Below are positions 44,149 through 54,166 of a DNA stretch of 64,000 nt, one piece after another. Below the pieces are notes generated by a model. That model made no database searches and had not been told where the DNA came from. It worked only from the letters and a program-made list of their open reading frames with translations. A program made the translations under genes and the position numbers. The DNA is from Ceratodon purpureus (Eukaryota > Streptophyta > Bryopsida > Pseudoditrichales > Ditrichaceae). The stretch lies in assembly GCA_014871385.1 (NCBI GenBank), contig CM026423.1, forward strand, positions 19,767,690 to 19,831,689, given 5' to 3'. Numbering within the stretch: position 1 is the first letter of the stretch; every line of letters begins with the position of its first letter.

Positions 44149-45492
44149 TATTACATGCAGATTTTTGAAATATATAAAATCATAGATGATGTATTTGAAA
44201 TTTATATACATATTTTAGATAGTTTGCTAAGATAATTTTGACATAGATTAGCTCCAAAGATATCTCTACACCTTTCTGCACATTCAAAAAATTGGTATGC
44301 AGGTAGAAAATGTTATCTTTTTTGAGATTGTAGAAAAATTAACATTTCCATAATGCAAATGTTCCATAACAAAAAGGAATCAAAGCTTTCTCACCAAACA
44401 AAAACAAAGTGCAAAAATATCTTTTTTTTCTTGTGGAAAATAAAGATTTTTTTTTTGAGTTTGAAATCTTGTTATTAACTAATAAATTTTATTTACTTAT
44501 TTAATAAATGACATGATTAATTTATTTTAACTTTAAAACTTAGATTTCATAAGAATTGAGTTAATAGAAAATAAAACGTATATCATCAATACTATGAATT
44601 CCTAATATTTACACAATTTTTTCAAATGCTATATTCAATTGGTATGTCTAAATCTTGGTGAGAAAACTACCAACTTTATGTACACTATAATTTTAAAAAA
44701 ATAAAAAAATTATGCCTCTAATGTGTATAACAAATTTGATATCAAAAGAAGTCAAAATTTGTTGTAATTGTTTTGGTAAAACAAAAAAGATGACTCTTTT
44801 CTATAATATTTCAATTTGTGAGGTCAAGCCTTGTGAAATTACTTAAGCATGTTCTTCTAGTAGTCTAAAGCGATATTCTAGATATTGGAGATGCGATTTT
44901 TATTTATTTATTGATTATTTCACTCTTTATACTACAAAAGATAGTTTTTGAGTATTTTTTAGTGAAGCATAATTAAGATATTTTTCTGAATTAAAATGTC
45001 AATAAATAATATACAACATAGCTTGTGGATCATGATCGTGCATTCACCACATAAATATATATATATATTTTTTTAAGTATCTATCTTACAATTGAGCATG
45101 GTTTGTCTCACTCGACGGTTCCATGGTGGAATCCGTCGAGGAGACATAAAAGATGCGGTCGATGTGCTCAATAGCACGGGTCCCACTAGTTAATATAACA
45201 TATAGTCATAGCCCTTAAGGATGTTTGATTTTTTTATTTTGATTCTAATCAAATTTTTAGCCAAAGACCGATCTCTTGGCGCTAAAAATTTATGAAAAAA
45301 TATTATGATGTTTGACATTTTGAAGGGCATCAATCTTTGAGCTTTGATTTCAAATATGAAGCGTGAGAGGCCAATCCATAACTTTCTAACAATTTCATTT
45401 GTAGAATCCTTTCGATGCTCGACCTTGAGCTCGAGAGCGAAGTGACCATTAAATGAACATCATCATTGAACTACCTACGAGTAAATCTAATG
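44149..45492. other. AT-rich spacer
   Basis: No gene recognised. There is a short AT dinucleotide run at about 45055-45068. A more GC-balanced island at 45095-45190 has no identifiable function. Confidence 0.5.
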
Positions 45493-46429
45493 TTAACCCC
45501 TAAAGGTCCAAGGTGTTTTGGCACCTCCAAAACCGAAAACTACAGATTTTGACCACATTGTGGAATTTGATGTATGTTTCTAATAAAATTTTCTTTTCTA
45601 GTATTTCCAACCGTAAGATCTTCAACCTAACTACTTGCACTAACACCATCTTAAATTTCAACTGTTGGATCTTTACCGTTTGTGGGATTATAACGTTCAA
45701 AGATTAATGTTCTTTTTTTTGGGCTTTGGCGGAAAGGCATAGTCTAAATGGTGCCAAGGGAGACTTGATGATTGTTACCTCAAACATTTTCCTCATATTT
45801 TTTTTCCATGTAGGTAACTAAGTTGGGCACCTCCATGCAAAATTTTGGAGACTCATTTTGATTTTTTGGCCTTCATGCAAATTACTTTCCAAAAAGAGGT
45901 ACAAAACCCACAATATGGTCAAACTTAAATAACGTTGAAGATTTTTGGATTGCAAAAAAAGTGAACGGTGCAAAGTTACATCTATGAGTTTGTGAATTTT
46001 AGGAAATTTTTTTTTGAAAAATTCCTAAATCTCAAATTTTGACAATTTTTGAAAGGGAAAAATGTAAAATTACAAAAAACTTTGAAGCTTGTTCGTGTAA
46101 TTTTTGGAGGCTGCCCTTGTAAAATTGGTAAACTTTTTGACTTGGGTCACTTTGGAATCTGAGTTGTGATTTGGTTGTGAAAATATTTGTAATTTTTATT
46201 TTTGAAAAAAACACTATTTTTAGACTTCCTTTTTGGACTTGAAATCTAAAATTTCTAGATGAAGGATCTAAAATTGGAATTTGGCTTTGCAAATTTTACG
46301 ACGTACACATTATGGTAAAGGGAGCATCCAGTAAAAATCTTAGACAAAAATATAACTTTTAAACCCTTCATCTAAGCTGCCCGAAATAGCAAAAAACAAT
46401 TTTTGCTTTCCTAATCCTTTAGAGGTAAA
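45493..46429. mobile_element. Non-autonomous TIR element with TTAA ends, copy 2
   Basis: Direct-orientation copy of 38921-39854, about 75-80 percent identical by eye over its length. The left end TTAACCCCTAAA is intact (45493-45504). The right end is decayed to TTAGAGGTAAA (46419-46429). The inner CCAACCGTAAGATCTTCAAC, GGGAGACTTGATGATTGTTA, GGAGGCTGCCCTTGTAAAAT and AGGGAGCATCCAGTAAAAAT blocks align with copy 1. Confidence 0.68.
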
Positions 46430-47590
46430 TTAGCCATCAACCTAAGATACTTGAGATTTAGCATCACTTTGGTGCCATCTTGGCATCCAGAAGGCATCAA
46501 AACCGTATTAAAAGGATATAAATGCAACATCAAAATGACATATTAAAAAAAAACATATACTATCAATTTTTTTATTAATATAATTAAAATGATGCTTAAA
46601 TGATATGAAAATGACATTAATCGTAACACTAGTGGAAAAGGAGTGCTTCCTCTGAAATGTTTTGTAGAAGAATTGGTAACAGTTGGAGGAACTTCTACCG
46701 ATTCCTCCAAATCTTCTCGAGGGGAAGGACTCCTTCTCCATTAGTGTAATATTATGTCATTTTAATGTTACTTTGACCTATGTCATTTTCATATCATTTT
46801 AACTATGCCCTTTTGATGTTATTTTAACATCGTTTTACTTTTGAAGATTTTGATATAATTCTTTTATAATTTTGACATATGTTAACTTGATGCTAAGATG
46901 GCATCATACAAGTTTTGACGTTAAGTTAATGTCAAAATAATTATCTCCTAGTTTCTGAATGATAGGTGTGTGGCCGGAGGATCTACTCCTTACCATATGG
47001 CAACTTGTAATATTCTTTGAATGGGTAGGTTTTTTGCAAGAGCTGTGTGTGCCTACTGTCATGTATTCAATCATATATTTAAGGGGTGTTGTAACTAACA
47101 TGTAGGAAGCAAAGTGTGGCTTGGACATCATCAGTAGTATTGGCTGCTTCACGTTTCCATCACTTGGTCTAACGTTTGGAGACTGGTACATGTCAAACAC
47201 ATCTCAAACACAGCATGACAATTCTGCAGTCACTAAAGTCTTAACTTTGATACGGAAAGGCTGAGGAATGGAACATGCTTACAGTGCCAAGACCAAATTC
47301 TTGAGTAGTGAAAGCGGTTGACTAGAAGCACCTAAAACCACCAAAAAATAAAAAAATAAAAAATAAAATGTTAGGTACTTAGAACTTAAGTACCTAAAAC
47401 CACTTTAAAAAAAATAGAAGTACCTAAACTACCAACTTAAGTTATTTGTATTGTAACTAGACAAGCGAGGGTAGTTGTACTGAACACATCTTTAATATTT
47501 GTGAGATGTTTTATACAAGTACCTAATATGATTTTATTTGAGATTGTAAAAATTGTAATTTAAGAAGGATTTGCAAGGACTTGGAAATGA
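46430..47590. other. Spacer with ATGACAT-rich inverted flanks
   Basis: Around the CACTA MITE, AAAATGACAT-type motifs on the left (46525-46625) are mirrored by ATGTCATTTT-type motifs on the right (46750-46830), a loose larger palindrome. A TTAGGTACTTA/TAAGTACCTAA hairpin lies near 47372-47400. No gene is seen. At about 47560-47600 composition shifts sharply at the edge of the retrotransposon. Confidence 0.45.
46627..46746. mobile_element. CACTA-type MITE with TAA duplication
   Basis: The 120-bp element begins CACTAGTGGAAAAGGAGTGC and ends with the inverted GGACTCCTTCTCCATTAGTG. It is flanked by TAA at 46624-46626 and 46747-46749. CACTA ends and a 3-bp duplication are diagnostic of the En/Spm superfamily. 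The 5' terminal pentamer is perfect, while the 3' one is TTAGTG (one change). Confidence 0.75.
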
Positions 47591-48431
47591 TCGCTAGGAC
47601 GATGAGGCTCTGAAGGCGCTCCACGTTTTCCGGTGAGGGAGAGAGGTGGGAGTTAGTCTCTCAGGCTTGGGTGTGTGGCTGTCAAGGGCTGGGACTTGCA
47701 GCAGACCCCTCACACACACAAGACGATTAGATTGAGCACATTGGTGAGGCTTCGTTGTGTTGGATAGGGGTCGCAGCCTGTTGCTGCAGCGTTTGGCACC
47801 AGATCTGTGTTCTGAAAGTGCGATTCAGAGTAGAGCATTCTGAAGAGCTGGGGCTCCCGTTGGCACTCAGATCCCACACTTTCAGCCCCATAGTTCTGTT
47901 ACAGGCTGCTGCGGCATAGGCTAGAGGGAAAAGCTGAAGCCAAGGACCCATATTACCGTTGTCTCACACCTGCCTCCCAGATCCGGAAATCTTGCAATAC
48001 TAGTTATCATTTGGGATCACACTCAGGGGCGCAAGCTCCTACACACATGCACTTTCTTCTTACTCGCTATTCTCTCCTCACTCTTCCTCGTCCCACCTCA
48101 TCTCGCTTGGTGTTATAATATCACAGACACCTCCACACACCTAGCTAGAAGCACTACAACTTGGTTAGATAATAGAACCATATGCCTCCATTACACTCGT
48201 AAACTCACGAGCCTGGCTATACCGCACACACATCACAACTTAGCCTTAGTACAGCTCAACTCCAAGACAGATCACAGCTTCAAACTCAGGAGATCCGGAA
48301 GAAGCGGATCGCACCTCCACTGCACGATCAGTACTCCCATAGGATGTTCAGTTCACATCAACTCGAAGCTGTACATTCCCGAAGCTGAGCCGCACACCAC
48401 CACCAACGAAAACACAAGTTGCAAGACCCTG

Positions 48432-50738
48432 TTGAAGACACCGGTGCCCTGGACGCCAAGCGAAGCTGATACTCGGCGAGACATACGAGATAACAGCAGA
48501 CTTGCTCACAGCTGCACCGCAACCACCTCGTTGCAATCACGCAAGACACTCTACGTTTGGAGAGATTCGCTCCGAAGCAAGCCCACACGCTGCCTGCACG
48601 AATCTACAACTTGTTCGGCACCTGCTTCGGACTGCATCGACGGGGGACTCCTAGAGCTCGCTCGAAGCGTTGCTTCCGCTGCATGCTTGGGAAGCATCAT
48701 CACCGAAGCCTCAGCAACATCAAATCCACCTGCAAACAACGGCATCTTGCATCGTCCAGGTAAGTTCCCGCGACCTTTATCCATCAATTCACATACGTGC
48801 TCTTTAAATCGAAATCCTACTTTCACACACCATCTTTGTGAACACTCCTTCAAATCCTACGTTCATATTCACATCCTTAATCGAAACTCACATCTCACGT
48901 ACTCCTTCGGCTACTCTCCCTTCCATCATATAGATAGTAAAAACAACATAAAAACCTTCTCACCTAGAACTTGCAGCTTGTTAGATGCGTGGTCTCTGCA
49001 TTTCCTCTGCATTATAAGTCCCCAATACACACAGCCGTTCAACTCTCTTGCTGGCCCAGTGCTGCAGGAGAACGATCAGACGTTGGTTACACATGTTTGT
49101 CTGCTGACTGAGTATAACTTTCTGTCTAGTCCATCTGGGTTAGCAAAATTGCTTCGTACCCTCTTTGTCTGCGTACAGCCCTCTGGGCGCAATCCTCTGC
49201 ACTCTCTCCACAGACACTGCGGCATCGGTGACGTCAAACATAAGCCGCAGCATCTCCTCCAAAGGCCCCCCCGATCCTGCAAAACCTTGCAAGCTGAAGT
49301 AACGCCTCACGAGACTACAACGATAGCTGAAGAGGTGCTCGCATACCCAGCCGCCGAAGAAGCAGCTCACGTAACGTCCCCTCCGACCTCTGCGTGGAGC
49401 CGATTGCAGCAGGAGCCTGAGCCAAGACCCAACATTCAGGTTAGTTTCTCTCCCTCCTTCCAATTAATTGCAAACAAATCTGAAACTAAAAACATAATTT
49501 GCATAACAAATCACATAATTTTAGAACATAACTCTGCTAAAAATATCATTAAAAGAAACACCACAAACACAATAAATCTACGTTATCCTCTGCTTTGCGG
49601 CTGTACTGACTGGGTAACAAAGTTTAGAAAACCTACAAGGAGAGCTTTGGACAGCAAACGAACTTTAGGCACACAAAATCTGCACCTTGCTTGCCGTTGT
49701 AGCAGGGAGAGGTGGGGAAAAAACTGCAGAAAATCAACGTTCTTGAAGAGGAGCAAATGTAACTGGCCGAAGGAGGAGAAACCTGTAAAGGAGCTGCCAC
49801 CTACACTCATCAGACCGCAGGTAAACCTCCTTTCCCTCTCTCAATTCAGTAAATTCAATCTTAGAACACACAACACATTAGGTCAAACAGATTGCTGTGT
49901 GTTTCAATCACATACCTTAAAACCCTTAAATATTATCTCAGCTAGGCACACAAGCAGAAAACGAATCACAGATATACAATTTCTGCACCTTGCTTGCCTT
50001 TGTAGTTGGGAAAGTTGGGGTGTAAACCGTAGGAAATCAACGCCTTGGAATCGGAGCCAATTTAACTGGTCGGAGGAGAAGAAGTGGAGGGACTCCGTGG
50101 ACCACCCCAGTAATCCTGAAGTAAGCTCAAGACAGGCTGCTTCGACTGATAGCTGCTGGAGCATACCTAATTCGACGCCGCTTTGGAGCATTCACCAACT
50201 TCACCTCGGAAGCAACTCCTTACTACGAAGACGGCCTCGACACCACCCAAAGTTACACCACCACCTCCGACTTGGGGGCCAGCGCAGCATCAACAAACTT
50301 TATTCTCACCGGCAACCTCAGCGCCGGAGCAGCAAACCAGAGAGTAATCTGCAAGATCCATTGACGGCACGAGCAGATTTCCACTCCTTAATCTCTCGCC
50401 TTCGACCCTACAGCGCCCCTCGGAATCATCAATTTCTCAATACCAGTGTCGCTCGACACTTTACATCGCCAAGCCTACACACACCGACCTACTTGAGAAA
50501 ACCCAAGTGCGACAATCTCAAGGCTACCGGGGCTCACCTCACCTGCTTCTTGCCCTACTCCATCACCGGCAGGAACCAGAATCGCGGCAGCCCCGTGCTC
50601 TTGCGCTCTGCTGTCCCACCCTCGTTGCCCCAAACACAACGGCAGATTCTGCGATTCGTGGAGTCAACCTCGGAAACGAAGAAAACCTCGGTGAGCCTCC
50701 TGCTAGCCGCGGTCCCCACAACTTTCACGGCAGCAAAG
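48432..50738 (+). other. Stop-free N-terminal extension / 5' leader of ORF1
   Basis: This 769-codon stretch is open in the ORF1 frame but has no recognisable domain. It is rich in Ser, His, Arg, Cys and Thr. It alternates GC-rich, exon-like segments with AT-rich segments that begin at donor-like sites (CCAG|GTAAGT at about 48760, CAG|GTTAGT at about 49440, GCAG|GTAAAC at about 49818). It could be a real N-terminal domain, a leader with introns, or a stop-poor regulatory region. Confidence 0.4.
49653..50100 (+). repeat. Direct duplication inside the 5' region, about 145 bp per copy
   Basis: 49653-49800 and 49954-50100 are related copies about 300 bp apart. Both contain CTGCACCTTGCTTGCC, then AAATCAACG, and a later AACTGG(C/T)CGRAGGAG block. 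In the ORF1 frame they encode LHLACRCSRERWG...RKSTF and LHLACLCSWESWG...RKSTP. Conservation at the amino-acid level is compatible either with coding or with tandem promoter-like monomers. Confidence 0.65.
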
Positions 50739-52544
50739 ATGGCCTCTTCATCTCGTGACCGAAGAGTATACGTAACCGAAGAAGAAATGGACAAAGCCAG
50801 GGCTGAGCACTCGAGAGCCGCGGCACACATGGCCTGCTTCGGCCCCGAGGAGGACACCGTGATGCTAGACACACCATCTCAGAACCTCAAGAGGCTTTCA
50901 GCCGACAAAGCCAAGGAGCAGAGTCTAGCAAACTCCAGCCAAGGCAAGAGATCAAGGGAAGCTCCAGAGACTGCACCAACAAATGTGCCGCACCAAGCCT
51001 CCCCCATGAGAGTTGTCGTACCAGATCAGGTAAGTCCCTTGAAACTGTGGCTTGGTTTTGAAGCAATGGAAGAAATTGCACAAGACATGGGCCAGGAAGC
51101 TCTGTTCAGTGGGGAGACAACAGCTGATCGCATCCTCCGTGGGATACCACCGGCTGAAGCTGAAGAGCTAGAGAAAGCTGATGTAGCATTTCCCCGTGTG
51201 CCACAGCTCCTCTACCCAAGTAAGAGACCTGATGGTCTCCAAGGTCAGCACCTAAACCTTACCCAAATACCAAGTGATATTCAAATTGACCCTTTTACAT
51301 GCCTCTCATTAGACTTTCATGTAGCTATACATTTTCAAATTCCTCTTGCTCCTCTTTTCCATAACCAAGTTAAACAGCTAGTTAGAAAAAGATTGGAGCA
51401 TATGAGTATCCCACTTGGTTCTCACATTATTGAACCAATTTCCATCTTGTGCATGAGTGTTAAAAGAGGTGGAGAAAAAGGAGTTTGGGCTGGAATTGCC
51501 AAACTCCATCTTCTCCACCCCGAAACTGATGGGGTGGCATTGTTGAAGGGTCTTAGGCCATTCATCTTGCAAATTGACCCGGAATCACCCCATGGCACCC
51601 TTGGAAAGGTATGTAAGTCTTACCATTCGATTGCAAGAAATACTAACCTCTCTATCAAGATTACTAGTGAGAATCTTGTTGATGTCCCTTCCCACTCTCT
51701 TTTCAAAGATATCTTAGAAAGTAGTTTTAGGAGAGGCCACAAATTCGAAATTGTGGAGGTGCAAAAGGGTACCTCCAACAACCATGCTTACATTGTAGCC
51801 CCTACACCTTCACAAGCCAAGAAATTCAAAGAGCTTCAAGTGTCAACAAATCAAGAAATCTTGGAGGCTCATGTGAAGAAGGGGCCCTCCCTCTCATTTG
51901 AGCAAAAACTAAGGAAAGATGCTCTTACCTTAACTTTCTACAATCTTCCCATTTTGATGAGCATTGATGACACAACTCTTGCCATTCACAATGAGTTAGG
52001 CACCAAAAATGTTGTTTCAATATGGTTTCACAAGCACAATGGTATTAGGCACAATGGAAGTGCTAATATAGAATGCCTAAACCCCTTTGTTTACCGTAAG
52101 TTTGTGGGAAAAGAGATGAAAATTGGTGTGTACCATGTGGAAATTACCGCACACCGTCGAAGTCTAGAAGGTAGTGAAAAACCTTCAAAGGAACTTTTGG
52201 TCAAGCTTGGATTTGAAGACACTAATACTTGTTTGGTTAATACTGTGGAAGCAATTCAAAACCAAACCCAAGGTGAAGTAAAAGGTGATGTTCTTACCTT
52301 GATGAAGGAAGCCATTGAAGATGGCAACAAGAAGCTCAAGATGGAGTTGCACAAGGACATGAAGACTTTGAAGGATGATATTGTCAAGGAGGCTTACGAC
52401 TACGCGGATGAAATCAATGAGAAATTGAAAAAACAAATGCTTGACATCCAAAGTACTTTGGCTTTGGCACTCAATGGAATGCAACAAATTACCGGCTTGG
52501 TAAGTCCCAACCTTTTACTCAAGGACAAGCCAAATGGGGAGTGA
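50739..52544 (+). CDS. Retrotransposon ORF1 protein (RRM-like plus C-terminal coiled coil)
   Basis: ORF1 proteins of non-LTR elements bind the element RNA. I prefer the ATG at 50739 (CAGCAAAGATGGCC, strong context), giving 601 residues. The frame stays open far upstream, to 48432. The N-terminal third is charged and low-complexity, with a basic KRSREA patch. An RRM-like segment lies at about residues 390-475 (LTLTFYNLPILMSIDDTTLA to MKIGVYHVEITAHRRS). Residues about 515-570 are heptad-like (KKLKMELHKDMKTLKDDIVK, DEINEKLKKQM), predicting a coiled coil for oligomerisation. The stop TGA at 52542-52544 overlaps the first codon of the next frame. A PDQ|GTAAGT donor-like site at about 51030 is read through. 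The RRM assignment is from pattern only. Confidence 0.65.
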   Translation: MASSSRDRRVYVTEEEMDKARAEHSRAAAHMACFGPEEDTVMLDTPSQNLKRLSADKAKEQSLANSSQGKRSREAPETAPTNVPHQASPMRVVVPDQVSPLKLWLGFEAMEEIAQDMGQEALFSGETTADRILRGIPPAEAEELEKADVAFPRVPQLLYPSKRPDGLQGQHLNLTQIPSDIQIDPFTCLSLDFHVAIHFQIPLAPLFHNQVKQLVRKRLEHMSIPLGSHIIEPISILCMSVKRGGEKGVWAGIAKLHLLHPETDGVALLKGLRPFILQIDPESPHGTLGKVCKSYHSIARNTNLSIKITSENLVDVPSHSLFKDILESSFRRGHKFEIVEVQKGTSNNHAYIVAPTPSQAKKFKELQVSTNQEILEAHVKKGPSLSFEQKLRKDALTLTFYNLPILMSIDDTTLAIHNELGTKNVVSIWFHKHNGIRHNGSANIECLNPFVYRKFVGKEMKIGVYHVEITAHRRSLEGSEKPSKELLVKLGFEDTNTCLVNTVEAIQNQTQGEVKGDVLTLMKEAIEDGNKKLKMELHKDMKTLKDDIVKEAYDYADEINEKLKKQMLDIQSTLALALNGMQQITGLVSPNLLLKDKPNGE

Positions 52545-52771
52545 CCACCAACCGCCAAGGTAAAAAGTATTTACTGCAATACTACTCCGTATACGTAGCT
52601 GTATTTCGAAATAGTATTATACATTTAGAATATACTAGGAAAAATACAAAATATTATAGTATTTTCCAATGTTTTGAATACTTCTTGAAATACAAATACA
52701 ATTACTATACTCCATACTTGTACAAATACAATATACAACCAAAATACTACCTCTCTCTGAAAACCTACTTT

Positions 52772-53160
52772 CATCCAAAACTTGGATTTCATCCAAAATT
52801 CCAATCTCATCCAAATCTCAAACTTCATCCAAAATTCAGATTTCATCCAAACTCCACACTACATCCTAAATTCAGATTTCATCCAAACCTCAGATATCAT
52901 CCAAAATTCAAATTTCAACCAAATCTCAGATTTCATCCAAAATTTAGATTTCATCCAAATCTCAGATTTCATCCAAAACTCAGAGTTCATCCAAATCTCA
53001 GATTTCATCCAAAACTCAGAGTTCATCCAAATCTCAGATTTCATCCAAAATTCAGATTTCATCCAAATTTCAGACTTCACCCAAAATTCAGATTTTATTC
53101 AAAATCTAAGGCCCAGTCAAAATTCAAATCTCATCCAAAATTCAAACTTCATTCAAAAAT
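52772..53160 (+). repeat. Hexapeptide-encoding repeat block 1 (18-bp unit)
   Basis: About 20 units of CAT-CCA-AAN-YTC-AGA-TTT encode HP(K/N)(F/L)(R/K)F. HPK and HPN units alternate, giving a 36-bp super-period. The +1 frame is also open here (DFIQNS repeats, 52782-53162). The result is a His, Pro, Lys/Arg and aromatic-rich basic segment, N-terminal of the 2A site. Confidence 0.85.
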
Positions 53161-53428
53161 AAAATTTAAACCAAAAATTACACCTAGATTCCATACACAA
53201 CACGTATACAACCTTAGTACAAAAAATCATCACCAACTACCACATTATATCAAACCCAACCATAAAATGGCCTCGGCCTACCGACCTCGCCTAAATACAA
53301 AATACAAATATCAATTCATAAACAAATTAATACCCAATACCATAACAAATCATACTCTAATAAATACAAATACATACACATATTCTTCAAACATACAAGT
53401 AGAAAATACAATATCCGCCATCCATTCA

Positions 53429-53669
53429 AAACCAAAAATTCATCCAAAATTTAAAATTCATCCAAAATTAAAAATTCATCTAAAATTAAAAACTCATCCA
53501 AAATTAAAAACTCATCCAAAATTAAAAATTCATCCAAAATTAAAAACTCATCCAAAATTAAAAACTCTGCCAAAATTCCAAATTTATCCAAAATTCCAAA
53601 TCCACCCAAAATCCCAAATTCATCCAAAATCCAAAAAACACCAAAACTTCAGATTTCATCCAAATCTTA
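53429..53669 (+). repeat. Hexapeptide-encoding repeat block 2 (18-bp unit)
   Basis: About 13 units encode HPKLK(T/I) and related versions (HPKFKI, YPKFQI, HPKSQI), ending in HQNFRFHPNL, which resembles block 1. It is separated from block 1 by about 270 bp of non-repetitive frame that includes the first ATG. Lys-rich and more homogenised than block 1. Confidence 0.85.
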
Positions 53670-54103
53670 TAAGACATAGTAGTCATCCAAACTATAAAAT
53701 CCACCAAAAAGCCAAATTCTATTTAAAAAATATAACTCACTCCAAACAAAGAATTATCTCACAATATCAATTTCACATAATAGTTGATATTATACAAAAA
53801 CATAATCTTATTAACAAACACTCTACTACCATGGTCTACCAACCCCACATGAAAATAGACAAAACCTATCAACATCATGAGAGAATAAAATACGAAAAGA
53901 ATACAAAACAACACATATACAACTGGTTTACTAACTCAATTACAAACCATTCCTCTGAACCCTCTACAACCTCGCATTATCTACCTTTAAGTCCAGAACA
54001 AACAATACCCGCATTACCTAATCTATTCAACACAACAAAATTCATAACAACAAAATATTATAAACTAAATTATAAAAACTCTAAAACTAGTATTTACCAA
54101 GGA

Positions 54104-54166
54104 TACTACTTTGTAAACAAATTAGCCCTACTTCAATGCGGGGACATTGAATCAAACCCAGGACCA
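54104..54166 (+). other. 2A-type ribosome-skipping peptide
   Basis: The frame reads YYFVNKLALLQC then GDIESNPGP, matching the 2A consensus D(V/I)ExNPGP with a preceding Leu-rich helix. In characterised 2A peptides the ribosome omits the bond between the last Gly and Pro, here codons 54161-54163 and 54164-54166. This would release a 541-residue N-terminal product (if translation enters at 52541) from the APE-RT-RNase H-RLE product starting with Pro. 2A motifs are known in several animal and trypanosome non-LTR elements. Confidence 0.85.

Noticed and set aside
52541..52543. GTG as true start codon of the polyprotein
   Set aside because: Nuclear plant genes rarely start at GTG; the position marks the overlap with the ORF1 stop rather than a supported initiation codon.
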